From contig OZ251531.1 of assembly GCA_965243185.1 (NCBI GenBank), forward strand, positions 248,001 to 312,000: a stretch of DNA of 64,000 nucleotides. The letters are read 5' to 3'. Positions 41,008 to 48,927 of the stretch are shown here, piece after piece. Position 1 is the first letter of the stretch. The number at the start of each line of letters is the position of its first letter. Position numbers and translations under genes: made by a program. This stretch comes from CBDBCU01 sp965243185 (GTDB taxonomy: Bacteria > Chloroflexota > Dehalococcoidia > Lucifugimonadales > UBA3495). The notes beneath the pieces are model-generated. The model had not been told where the DNA came from. It did no database searches and was given only the letters and a program-made list of their open reading frames with translations.

Positions 41008-41121
41008 AATTTTCCACGCCGACGGTGGTATCCCTTAACCGACTCAAGTCGAAAGGGAAAAGCAATGTTGCGACAAGTTCACCGGAAGCGGATTTCCCTA
41101 GAGATTTCTGAAAATTAAAAG
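41003..41121. repeat. AT-rich inverted arms around a 95-bp spacer
   Basis: TTTTTAATTTTC (41003-41014) and GAAAATTAAAAG (41110-41121) pair at 11 of 12 bases. They lie just before the broken transposase and may be a relic of its ends or of another small element. The rest of 41122-41216 shows nothing. Confidence 0.4.
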
Positions 41122-41216
41122 GCAATGCCATCCCCGCCATCCACTCAGGGTATTTTAATTGTTTCCGATACGGGGGGTAATCAGGGGAGACATTAAGGAA
41201 AAGGGAGGTAGCGGCT

Positions 41217-41879
41217 ATGTCGAAAAGGTTGGCGTTGTCATTGCGGGAAGTTCTAGCCGGGGTTCCGGATCTCGGAAGTCCCCGGGGCGGCATACTTTGG
41301 CTTTGGCAAGGTTCGCAGCCTGTATGCCATGGCCCAATGGGGTCGGGCTCGCCCGGAGTTGGCCCAAGCCCAGGGCTTTACCCGGGAACAGCCCCCCGGC
41401 GTGGCGACTTTGCAATATGTTTCCCGGCGGTTGGATGTAGCCGCTTTTGCGGCGGCCTTAAGCCAAGGGCGTAAAGAGCAGCGTTGGCGGCTGGCCGCCA
41501 ACGCTTTGACTGATTACCTGGATTGCAGCAAGTCTGCTGCCTGGAGCGCGCCCGCACTGAACAGGGAAAGACGACGGTCGAAACAGTTTACGCCATCACC
41601 AGTTTGTCCCCGGAGCAGGCGACCCGGGAGCGGCTGCTGGAATTGTGGTGGGGGCATTGGGGCATTGAGAACCGGCTGCATTGGGGGCGGGATGTAACTT
41701 TTGGCGAGGACCGCTGCCGGGTCAGAAGCGAGGCACCGCCGCAAGTGTTGGCGGCTTTACGCAACCTGGTCAGCGGGCTGCTGCGTTTGGTTGGCCATTG
41801 CAACATAGCCGCCGCCTTGCAGTATTACGGCTGGCGGGCCGCGGCCGCTTTGCAACTCCTGGATTTCCCCTTGCGCTGA
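41217..41879 (+). pseudogene. Degraded IS transposase (ISAs1-like DDE family)
   Basis: Three pieces in two phases. Frame 3 from 41217 gives LALSLREVLAGVPD, the N-terminal family start. Frame 1 from about 41275 gives FGKVRSLYAMAQWGRARPEL and QYVSRRLDVAAFAAAL. Then the central DDE-containing domain is missing, the frame runs to LTDYLD, and frame 3 resumes with LERARTEQGKTTVETVYAIT, GHWGIENRLHWGRDVTFGED and APQVLAALRNLVSGLLR to the stop. That amounts to an internal deletion of roughly 150 codons and at least two frameshifts, so it cannot be active. Confidence 0.88.
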
Positions 41880-41983
41880 CAATCAAAAGACCCTGTTTCC
41901 ATCCCGCAATTCCCTTGTATCCCCTGGCTATAGCCGGTAGGATATGCCTTACAATTCCCGATTTTCCAAAAGGAGCCGGCATA

Positions 41984-43054
41984 ATGGCGGAGTATAACTT
42001 GGCAATAATCGGCGGCGACGGCATCGGCCCGGAAGTGGTCGCCGAGGGCAAAAAGGTACTGGACTATCTGGCGGCAAACACCCCCGGCCTCAGTTTCAAC
42101 TACACCGAATATCCCTGGGGTTCGGCTTACTACCGGGAAACCGGGCGGATGATGCCGGAGGACGGGTTGGAGCAGCTGCGGGGTCAGCAAGCCATCCTGT
42201 TCGGCGCGGTGGGCGACCCGGACATTCCCGACCACATCACCCTGCAAGGGCTGCTGCTGCCGATGCGCCGCGTCTTTGACCAGGGGGTTTGCGTCCGCCC
42301 GGCTTACCTGCATCCCGGCGTAACTTCGCCGCTGGCCGGCAAAGCCCCGGGCGATATTGACCTGGTGATTTTCCGGGAAAACACCGAGGGGGAATACGCT
42401 CCGGTGGGCGGCCGTCTCTATCCGGGGACAGCTTATGAAACCGTCATCCAGGCCAATGTGTTCACCCGCCGCGGGGCCGAGCGCATCATCCGCGCCGCCT
42501 TTGAGCATTGCCGCCGCCGCAATCGCGGCAACAAAGTCACTTCGGTAACTAAATCCAACGCCCAAGCCCACAGTATGGTCTTTTGGGATGAGGTGTTTCA
42601 GGCGGTAGCCGCCGAATATCCCCAAATCCAGACCGAGTCCCTGCTGGTGGACCGGGCGGCGATGGATTTGGTGCGCTGGCCGGAGGATTTTGATGTGATG
42701 GTGGCGTCTAATCTCTTTGCCGACATCATCTCCGACATTGCCGCCGTAGTAACCGGCAGTATGGGCTTGGCCCCCAGCGCCAACATCAACCCGGAGCGGG
42801 AACATCCGTCAATGTTCGAGCCGGTGCACGGCGCGGCCTTTGATCTCGCCGGCCAAGGTATTGCCAACCCCCTGGCTACCATATCGGCGGTGGGGATGAT
42901 GTTGGAACACCTGGGCGAACCGGCGGCGGCGGAACGGGTTGACACCGCCGTAATCCGCAGCTTGCAGGAACGCCGGGTAATGACCCCGGACTTGGGCGGC
43001 AACGCCACGACCAGCCAGGTGGGGGATGAAGTGGTGCGGCTGTTGGGGGAATAG
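41984..43054 (+). CDS. Tartrate/D-malate-type decarboxylating dehydrogenase
   Basis: 356-residue member of the isocitrate/isopropylmalate dehydrogenase superfamily; NAD-dependent oxidation with decarboxylation of a hydroxy acid. IIGGDGIGPEVVAEGKKVLDYL starts the fold. RENTEGEYAPVGGR, SVTKSNAQAHSMVFWDEVF, the metal site ASNLFADIISD and GSMGLAPSANINPE follow. The C-terminal TPDLGGNATTSQV favours the DmlA/TtuC group over LeuB. AAAGGAG is about 9 nt before the ATG. Exact substrate (D-malate, tartrate or other) is open. It follows the broken transposase. Confidence 0.88.
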   Translation: MAEYNLAIIGGDGIGPEVVAEGKKVLDYLAANTPGLSFNYTEYPWGSAYYRETGRMMPEDGLEQLRGQQAILFGAVGDPDIPDHITLQGLLLPMRRVFDQGVCVRPAYLHPGVTSPLAGKAPGDIDLVIFRENTEGEYAPVGGRLYPGTAYETVIQANVFTRRGAERIIRAAFEHCRRRNRGNKVTSVTKSNAQAHSMVFWDEVFQAVAAEYPQIQTESLLVDRAAMDLVRWPEDFDVMVASNLFADIISDIAAVVTGSMGLAPSANINPEREHPSMFEPVHGAAFDLAGQGIANPLATISAVGMMLEHLGEPAAAERVDTAVIRSLQERRVMTPDLGGNATTSQVGDEVVRLLGE

Positions 43055-43101
43055 GGTATTATGCCCGGCAGCCGCTTGCCGTAAATCAGGAGCGATAAAG
43101 T

Positions 43102-43308
43102 ATGAAACGCCGCTTTAACGCCGTTGTTACCCGTGAAGGCGACTGGTTCGTAGCCCAATGCCTGGAAGTGGATGTTGCCAGCCAGGGGGAAACGGAGCAG
43201 GAATCCCTGGCTAACCTGCAAGAGGCGTTGGAACTTCACTTCACGCCGCCGGTAGCGACGGCAATGCCGCGGATCCATACCCTTGAGGTAGAAATTGCCG
43301 CCCCTTAG
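43102..43308 (+). CDS. hicB: HicB-like antitoxin
   Basis: 68 residues: FNAVVTREGDWFVAQCLEVDVASQGETEQESLANLQEALELHF is the partial RNase H-fold HicB domain. No C-terminal DNA-binding domain, so the short type. It overlaps the HicA gene by 14 nt, the usual antitoxin-first arrangement that couples the pair. AGGAG precedes the ATG. Confidence 0.92.
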   Translation: MKRRFNAVVTREGDWFVAQCLEVDVASQGETEQESLANLQEALELHFTPPVATAMPRIHTLEVEIAAP

Positions 43309-43519
43309 CCCCTTGCCTTACCGGGAGGTTCGGCGCAAGCTGGAAGCCGCCGGTTTCCGCGTGGTCAGTCAACGGGGCAGCCATGTGAAGTTCGTCAAAT
43401 CTGACGCCTCGGGAACTTTTACGGCAATGGTGCCGCGCCATCGGGAAATCCCGGTTGGCACCTTGCGGAACATCCTGCGGCAAGCTATGCTCAGCGTGGC
43501 TGAGTTTGAGGAGTTGTAA
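43295..43519 (+). CDS. hicA: HicA-like mRNA interferase toxin
   Basis: 74 residues: YREVRRKLEAAGFRVVSQRGSHVKFVK and MVPRHREIPVGTLRNILRQA give the dsRNA-binding-like HicA fold, with the catalytic His in GSHVKF. It cleaves mRNA when free of HicB. Start TTG 43295 has GAGGT about 5 nt upstream; TTG 43313 is a later option. Overlaps hicB. Confidence 0.92.
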   Translation: MPPLSPLPYREVRRKLEAAGFRVVSQRGSHVKFVKSDASGTFTAMVPRHREIPVGTLRNILRQAMLSVAEFEEL

Positions 43520-43596
43520 GTGGGCGGCAATGCCACCGCCTACCCTACCCTACCTTGAAACCCCAAAATCCCAATCCACCATCAAAGGAGCCGCCA

Positions 43597-43983
43597 ATGC
43601 CCAAATACACCTACGACCACATTCACCTCCGCTCCAAACAGCCCGACGCGATGGCTGACTGGTTCGCGCGGATTTTCGACGCCCAAGTCATCAAGTCTGT
43701 CCAGTCCGACGGCTTTGTCCGCACCGACCTGAACATTGACGGCTTGATGGTCTTTATCGCCCCGGTCGCGGCCGATGCGGCAATGGCGGCCAGCCCGCCC
43801 GACCCGCACTTGGGCTTGGACCACTTCGGTTTTCGGGTGGACAACCTGGACGAAACCGTAGCCGAACTGAAAAGCCGCGGCGCGGAAATGGCATCCGAAC
43901 CCCGCACCATCCGCCCCGGCGTCCGGGTAGCCTTCGTCCGCGCCCCGGATGATGTGCGGATTGAACTGCTGCAACGGGATTAA
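43597..43983 (+). CDS. VOC (glyoxalase/bleomycin-resistance) family protein
   Basis: 128 residues in two beta-alpha-beta-beta-beta halves. HIHLRSKQPDAMADWFARIF and GLDHFGFRVDNLDETVAELKSRGAEM are characteristic; His of YDHIHL and of LGLDHFGF and Glu of IELLQRD are likely metal ligands. AAAGGAG is 6-7 nt upstream of ATG 43597, and the longer open frame from 43555 is not needed. Activity unknown. It converges on the R-M operon. Confidence 0.88.
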   Translation: MPKYTYDHIHLRSKQPDAMADWFARIFDAQVIKSVQSDGFVRTDLNIDGLMVFIAPVAADAAMAASPPDPHLGLDHFGFRVDNLDETVAELKSRGAEMASEPRTIRPGVRVAFVRAPDDVRIELLQRD

Positions 43984-44005
43984 AACCTGTTGCTGCTGCC
44001 AGGTT

Positions 44006-44043
44006 GGGCGGTAGGCAACGGCAACTACACGGTACCGCCCTTT
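44006..44043 (+). terminator. Convergent hairpin between VOC gene and R-M operon
   Basis: GGGCGGTA pairs with TACCGCCC, followed by TTT; moderate intrinsic terminator overlapping the last bases of the R-M REase gene. Confidence 0.5.
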
Positions 44044-44836
44044 AGCCTTGTTGCACAATCCGATACCGGCCGGATTTCAACAGGCGGATGCTGTTGTAAT
44101 CATTCGGGTCGTCAAACCCGAATTGCCAGATATGGTATTCATCATTGTCAGTGCGCTGAAAAAAGAGCGTGGAAACCGGCTTTGTGGTGTGGTTTTGCCA
44201 CTGGCGGAACGGGTAGTAAAGTTGTCGGATGATGGTATTGTCAGCCTTCCCGCCTTTGGCCTCCACCAGCACAACTTGCTCCCTTCCTTCGTAACCGCCA
44301 TCCACCTCGGTCTGTACACTTTCCGCATGAATAGGAAAGCCGTTGGCTACGAAATCAAATGGTGGCGTGTATTTCCTCCCGCGTATCGTAAGCACGAGAG
44401 AATCGTCGCCAGTAAAATGCCGAACCAGGCTCAGCGCATAAGCCCGATCCAAGTACTGCATTTCCGAGTTGCCTACCCCCGAGGTTTCCAACTCGAACGG
44501 AAAAGCGCTCTGGTAATCCTGCAAGCGGGAAGTAATGTTTGGGATGTCAATGTAGCCCTCGCCTTTGACGATGGCGTACTCCCCGTTCTTGACAGGCAGG
44601 ATGAAAAGCCCCCTATCCCGAAAGACTTGGGGGCGGGACTCTCGCGTGTCCTGCTCGCACAGTATCCGCACCTCCTTGTCACTGGGGCGCGTGAAGTGCT
44701 GGCAAGCCTGATTGATTTGACGCCCCACTATAGGGAACGGCGCAACGTCGAAGTCGTGGTTAGCGATTTCGTAGCGGTCGAAAATCGCTTGCCAACTGGG
44801 GCTATTGCCAGATTCGTCAATGGGAGCGAGCGTCAT
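44042..44836 (-). CDS. Restriction endonuclease subunit/enzyme, PD-(D/E)XK, second of two
   Basis: 264 residues, last of four coupled genes. The catalytic core is VQTEVDGGYEGREQVVLVEAKGG: Asp179, Glu192, Lys194. Eleven residues after the Lys comes QLYYPFR, and FDDPNDYNSIRLLKSGRY (241-258) closes the domain. The same spacing and words (VQVEID, EAK, QLFNPYR, FDDP-SIRL-S-Y) occur in the first gene of the operon, so the two are homologous. It starts within the methylase stop (ATGA). Recognition site unknown. See the finding on the four-gene system. Confidence 0.82.
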   Translation of the reverse strand: MTLAPIDESGNSPSWQAIFDRYEIANHDFDVAPFPIVGRQINQACQHFTRPSDKEVRILCEQDTRESRPQVFRDRGLFILPVKNGEYAIVKGEGYIDIPNITSRLQDYQSAFPFELETSGVGNSEMQYLDRAYALSLVRHFTGDDSLVLTIRGRKYTPPFDFVANGFPIHAESVQTEVDGGYEGREQVVLVEAKGGKADNTIIRQLYYPFRQWQNHTTKPVSTLFFQRTDNDEYHIWQFGFDDPNDYNSIRLLKSGRYRIVQQG

Positions 44837-45750
44837 ACAAACACCTTGCTACTCTCGGACGGCTGGTATTCGTCTGGATACTCCAGCAACTGGCGTTGCA
44901 GCTTGAAATCGGCAGTTTCCATATCGGAAACTTCATCCGGGGCAAGTCCTGCCACGGTTTCCCCTAACCGCCTGACCCCTAACTCGGCATACTCCTCGAC
45001 CAGTTCACTGCCAATGAAATGGCGGCCCAGCTTCAAGGCGGCTACGCCAGTGGTAAAAGAACCGGCAAAGGGGTCAACTACCAAATCGCCCGGATTGGTG
45101 CTGGCCCGCAGGCAACGTTCAATCAGGGCTAACGGCTTTTGGGTGGGGTGTTTGCCGTGTCGCTTTTCGCCTTTACCGGATGCCGGCAGCCGCCAAACGG
45201 TTTTCATCTGCTTGCCGCCGTTTTCCGCTTTCATTTCTTGGTAGTTAAAGGTATAGCGGTGCTTGCTACCCTTGGGGGCTTTGGTCGCCCATAGCAAGGT
45301 TTCCGTGGAGTGGGCAAAACAGCGGCAGCCCAAGTTAGGCGGCGGGTTGTTCTTTTCCCAAACAATATCGTTCAGGATACGAAAGCCCAACTGCATCAGC
45401 GCCATACCCACGCTGAGGTAGATATGCAGGGTGCCGGTAACCCAGATGGTGCCGGCCGGTTTCAGGATGCGGTGGCACTCCCGCAGCCAGGAAAGATTAA
45501 ACTCGTGGTCATTCTCGATGCCGCTGCTCTTGTCCCAATCACCCTTGTTGACGCTGACCCGCTTCCCCGCCACGCAGGTCACGCCATCGTTGGAAAGCAA
45601 ATAGGGCGGGTCGGTCCAGATGCAATCCACGCTGTTGGCGGGCAGAGCGGCCATCAACGCCAGCCCGTCGCCGCAATACAGGGTGGATTGCCCGTCTGCC
45701 GACTGCCAAGCCACTTGCCCGGCGTAATCAGCGCAAACTATCATCTGCAT
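44833..45750 (-). CDS. Beta-class DNA adenine methyltransferase M2
   Basis: 305 residues. DPPYLLS (about residue 47) is motif IV and DPFAGSFTTGVAALKLGRHFIGSE (about 230) motif I, beta order. TGTLHIYLS and the HSTETLLWATKAPKG, HPTQKPLALIERCL segments match the N6-adenine group. It overlaps the preceding methylase by 23 nt and the REase after it by 4 nt. The last 20 residues (LQRQLLEYPDEYQPSE) resemble the end of M1 (VQRQMLEQAGEYADDS). Probably modifies one strand of an asymmetric site (inference). Confidence 0.9.
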   Translation of the reverse strand: MQMIVCADYAGQVAWQSADGQSTLYCGDGLALMAALPANSVDCIWTDPPYLLSNDGVTCVAGKRVSVNKGDWDKSSGIENDHEFNLSWLRECHRILKPAGTIWVTGTLHIYLSVGMALMQLGFRILNDIVWEKNNPPPNLGCRCFAHSTETLLWATKAPKGSKHRYTFNYQEMKAENGGKQMKTVWRLPASGKGEKRHGKHPTQKPLALIERCLRASTNPGDLVVDPFAGSFTTGVAALKLGRHFIGSELVEEYAELGVRRLGETVAGLAPDEVSDMETADFKLQRQLLEYPDEYQPSESSKVFV

Positions 45751-46615
45751 ACTCTCCCGCCTGCTCCAGCATTTGCCGTTGCACTTCCGACAGGGTATCC
45801 TCGCTTTCCTGCCCGTTGCGCCCTTTCAACTGAACCGGATGCCGATAGGCGGTTTCAATCTTGCCGCCATTCCGCAAGCGGCTTTCAATTATATCGCAAT
45901 AATGGGACTGGATTTCACAGGTCAGGTAAGTCAGTCCCAAGTTCTGGGCTTGCACTACTTCCGACCCGCTACCGCCGAACAGGATAAACGCGCTGTCTCC
46001 GGGCTGAGTGCAGGACTTGAGTAGCAGCTCCGACAACCCCTCAGGGATTTGACACGGGTGGCTGGTTTTCTGCCGGGATACATTCTTAACCAGGTTAAAG
46101 TTCAGCCAAGAGTACGGCATCCGTCCCGGATGACCCTGCCGCAGCCGCTCCCGAATGCGCCGGTCGGTGGGGTTCTGATAGGGCTGGGCCACCTGCTCCT
46201 TGTAAAAGCGGTTATGCCGGGACTTGGTGGCGTGCAGGATGGAGCGGTGCGCCGTAGTGAACCGCCGGCTGGTGTGGCCCACATTGGTGTTATAGACCCA
46301 AACATAATCGTGGACGGACCAAGCGTGTTCATCCAGAAACTTGACCCGCAGATAGGCGTTCTGCTTGGGATAGTTAATCAGGAACATATTGCCATCGGCG
46401 CGCAAAACCCGCAGGCATTCCCGGGCCAAGTCAATATACCAGTCCACATACTCATCCCAGGATGCCGTGAAAGTCCGCCCGGCGTAGCGGATGCCGGCGT
46501 TATAATCCGGGTCGCCGTAAATCACAGCTACGGACTCATCCGGCAAATCCCGCAGGACCGCCATCACATCGGAGTTGACCACCCGGTTACGGTATATTTC
46601 CGGCAAAGGGTTCAT
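45728..46615 (-). CDS. DNA methyltransferase M1 with DPDY in place of DPPY
   Basis: 295 residues. Motif IV reads GDPDYNAGI at about residues 34-42, so the usual second Pro is Asp. The SAM-binding region is FILFGGSGSEVVQAQNLGLTYLTCE near residue 217. HRSILHATKSRHNRFY and SHPCQIPEGLSELLL are as in related beta-class adenine methylases, including the one at 19446-20369. The variant motif may still be active; related enzymes tolerate changes here. It overlaps the first REase by 4 nt. Confidence 0.85.
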   Translation of the reverse strand: MNPLPEIYRNRVVNSDVMAVLRDLPDESVAVIYGDPDYNAGIRYAGRTFTASWDEYVDWYIDLARECLRVLRADGNMFLINYPKQNAYLRVKFLDEHAWSVHDYVWVYNTNVGHTSRRFTTAHRSILHATKSRHNRFYKEQVAQPYQNPTDRRIRERLRQGHPGRMPYSWLNFNLVKNVSRQKTSHPCQIPEGLSELLLKSCTQPGDSAFILFGGSGSEVVQAQNLGLTYLTCEIQSHYCDIIESRLRNGGKIETAYRHPVQLKGRNGQESEDTLSEVQRQMLEQAGEYADDSLR

Positions 46616-47415
46616 CGTTCCACCAAGCTATACTCGGCGCTCCGTACCAAGCGAATGGAGCCGGGCCGTTGTGGGTCGTCAAAAGAGTAGAGGTACAGCC
46701 GCAGCCGCGCATCCCGCCGCAGCATATAACAACACCGGATCGAAACCCCTTCCCACCCCTCCGTTGCCTGCCGGTAATACCGGTACGGGTTGAACAGCTG
46801 AAAGACATTGAAATCCGCCGGCTCGCCGTTCTTGGCCTCAAAAACGGTGATTTGCCTTTGGTACTCCAAGGTAAAGTCAATCTCAACCTGTACCCGGTTG
46901 ACATTGATTTTATCATCCCCGATGCGATAATCCAAAGGGATTTGAGTCCGATGGGAGCCATAAACTTTGGGCGCGGCGGCAATATCCTCGTACAGGAAAT
47001 CGTGGATAATGCGCTGGTTGTAGCCCACCGACAGGATGTTGCTTTCGCTGGTGTTGATGTTGTTCAGGATACTGCGCCGGTAACGCCACTGGTAACGGTT
47101 TCCCTCAGGAATCGGCTCAAACTCGTGATAGCCACTGGAGATGCCCGAAACGAACCGATGCCGACCGCGCCCCAAGTGAACCATGAACACATCATCCTGA
47201 CGCAGCCTTTCCGGCAAAACCGCCGAATTGTCAATTTTGGTAGCGTCAAAAGGATTGCCAAACCCCACTGCGGCGCAGATTGCTTTGACTTCGCTGTTGT
47301 CAAAGCTCCGATCGCCCTTATCCTGGCAAAGGGTGTAAAGCCGGTCAATAACCGTCTGTTTCAGGCTTTGGTTTGGCGCAACCACAAAACACCGCCCAAT
47401 TTCAACTCGCCTCAA
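46612..47415 (-). CDS. Restriction endonuclease subunit/enzyme, PD-(D/E)XK, first of two
   Basis: 267 residues. Core: VQVEIDFTLEYQRQITVFEAKNG with Asp180, Glu193 and Lys195; then QLFNPYR (206-212) and YSFDDPQRPGSIRLVRSAEY (243-262). Residues 1-90 (VIDRLYTLCQDKGDRSFDNSEV; RQDDVFMVHLGRGRHRFVSG) may form a DNA-recognition domain. First gene of the operon. The start is TTG 47415 with only weak upstream GGTAAG; a GTG ten codons later is possible. It ends in ATGA with M1. Homologous to the last gene of the operon. Confidence 0.82.
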   Translation of the reverse strand: MRRVEIGRCFVVAPNQSLKQTVIDRLYTLCQDKGDRSFDNSEVKAICAAVGFGNPFDATKIDNSAVLPERLRQDDVFMVHLGRGRHRFVSGISSGYHEFEPIPEGNRYQWRYRRSILNNINTSESNILSVGYNQRIIHDFLYEDIAAAPKVYGSHRTQIPLDYRIGDDKINVNRVQVEIDFTLEYQRQITVFEAKNGEPADFNVFQLFNPYRYYRQATEGWEGVSIRCCYMLRRDARLRLYLYSFDDPQRPGSIRLVRSAEYSLVER

Positions 47416-47542
47416 AACTTACCACACACCCCATCCCCCGGTCAACGCGCGGAAGTCAGCCGTCCCGCCCCCTTTACCGGAAAATGTGCTATAGTGGGCT
47501 GGGAGCAAGCTGGGCTGAAGTTTTCCCGGAGGTCTGCCGGCA

Positions 47543-47812
47543 ATGGTTTGGAAGTATTCCCAGTTGACCGATAAGTGGTGGGTCGAGTACCTGGCCGACG
47601 AAATCTATGATTACGGGCCGCGGCTCAAGAACACGGGCTTGCCGGTCTGGGCGCTGGTCAGCCTCTACAAAGTCTATGACGGGGACAAGGACCGGGTACT
47701 GTATGGCTATCGGGATTGGCTGACCGCCGCTGATGTCGATGCTGCCTTGGCCTACTATGAGGATTTTCCGGAGGACATCGATCGCAAATTGCGGTCGATG
47801 GAGGCAGTCTAA
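47543..47812 (+). CDS. DUF433-like antitoxin
   Basis: 89 residues. The block TGLPVWALVSLYKVYDGDKDRVLYGYRDWLTAADVDAALAYYEDFPEDIDRKL is the DUF433 winged-helix, often the antitoxin of a PIN-like toxin. It ends in TAATG with the next gene, so the two are coupled. GGAGG is about 10 nt before the ATG. Probably binds its own promoter. Confidence 0.85.
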   Translation: MVWKYSQLTDKWWVEYLADEIYDYGPRLKNTGLPVWALVSLYKVYDGDKDRVLYGYRDWLTAADVDAALAYYEDFPEDIDRKLRSMEAV

Positions 47813-48198
47813 TGGCCCGTTTTTACCTGGATGAGCAGGTGGAAACTGAGGTAAGAGACATCCTCATCCAGTACGGCCACGACGCCATCCATGCGTACGA
47901 TGTTGGACACCGCCAAACCCCGGACACCCAACACTTGCTGTTCGCAGCCTGCGCCAACCGAATTATGGTTACGCTCGACCGTCAGGACTTTGAGGAACTG
48001 CACCGCCTTTGGCTGGCCCTCAATTCCTGGCTGGAGCTGCCCCGGGAACACGCCGGCATCCTAACCACTTGGGGCAACATTGCCGCCGTCGAGTGGGCCG
48101 GCTTGATTCATCTCTTTATCGGCGACAACCCGGAAATGCGTAACCGGATGTGGCGGTGGAATCGCCATAGCCGCCGTTGGCAGCCCTACGGCTGGTAA
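47812..48198 (+). CDS. PIN-like (DUF5615) toxin
   Basis: 128 residues. FYLDEQVETEVRDILIQYGHDAIHAYDVGHRQTPD and VTLDRQDFEELHRLW give Asp7, Asp31-Asp40 and DRQDF acidic residues of a PIN-like nuclease. A C-terminal Trp/Arg-rich segment (RNRMWRWNRHSRRWQPYGW) is an odd extension. Likely RNase toxin neutralised by the overlapping DUF433 protein. Homology is to the short DUF5615 family, not VapC. Confidence 0.85.
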   Translation: MARFYLDEQVETEVRDILIQYGHDAIHAYDVGHRQTPDTQHLLFAACANRIMVTLDRQDFEELHRLWLALNSWLELPREHAGILTTWGNIAAVEWAGLIHLFIGDNPEMRNRMWRWNRHSRRWQPYGW

Positions 48199-48214
48199 CC
48201 GCTCCCCCCATCCC

Positions 48215-48838
48215 TTACGCCGACCCCAAAGCCACCCGCACTATTTTCTTTTCCAACGCCAAGGCCAGCTGCTCGGTCAGCGACAGGCGGTCATGGTCAC
48301 CTACTGCGCCGACAAAAGCCACTCCCAAGATGCGCCCTACCCGGAAGTCGATGACCGTTGAGGACAATACCCCGTACGGCCCGCCCTGTACCGCTTTCAG
48401 GGCTACCGCCTCGTCAAAAAAGCCGGACGGCTCCAATCGCTGTACCGAAATCAGCTGCGAATCCTCGCCGACGCTTTCCCCCACATTGCGCTCAAAATCT
48501 TTCAGAAAGACGTCGTGCATCCAGGCCGACACCGAATCCGGCTTGTCGAACAGGTGGGCTACCGAGGAGCCGACGAAGTTGAACCCGTCATAGATGGACA
48601 TATCGGCGGTGTACCCGAACTCCCGCATATAGCCGTTGATGCGCCCGGCCCGGCGGAATCGGGTCGCCGAACTGCCGGCAAAGCCGTGCTGCGCCATCTC
48701 CCCGTTAGTCAGCACGCCCACCCGCACCGGTTGATAGCCCTGAAACTCCGGCGGCAAGTCCTCCTTATCCAGAGTCATAAACTCCAAATCCGGCTCCGTA
48801 ATGCGGAAAGTAGCCCGTTCCAACGCTGCCGAAGTCAC
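48215..48838 (-). CDS. Hypothetical protein
   Basis: 207 residues from GTG 48838, which has GGGGAGGG about 8 nt upstream; the open frame to 49048 is not used. No signal peptide, no membrane helix. The sequence has an alpha/beta rhythm (GVLTNGEMAQHGFAGSSATRFRRAGRINGYMREFGYTAD; SVSAWMHDVFLKDFERNVGES; VIDFRVGRILGVAFVGAVGD). Not recognised as any family. It follows the Asp-box protein gene on the same strand with a 90-nt gap. Confidence 0.6.
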   Translation of the reverse strand: MTSAALERATFRITEPDLEFMTLDKEDLPPEFQGYQPVRVGVLTNGEMAQHGFAGSSATRFRRAGRINGYMREFGYTADMSIYDGFNFVGSSVAHLFDKPDSVSAWMHDVFLKDFERNVGESVGEDSQLISVQRLEPSGFFDEAVALKAVQGGPYGVLSSTVIDFRVGRILGVAFVGAVGDHDRLSLTEQLALALEKKIVRVALGSA

Positions 48839-48927
48839 TGGAAAACCCTCCCCTGTTGTTTGACGCCGGTTCCCCGGCCGGCCGGGCATTCGCCCCCGGC
48901 AAATCGGGGAACCGCTTGTATTGCCGA

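Noticed and set aside
41006..41293. 95-codon minus-strand ORF before the transposase remnant
   Set aside because: Overlaps the terminator of the hydrolase gene and the transposase relic; no SD or domain.
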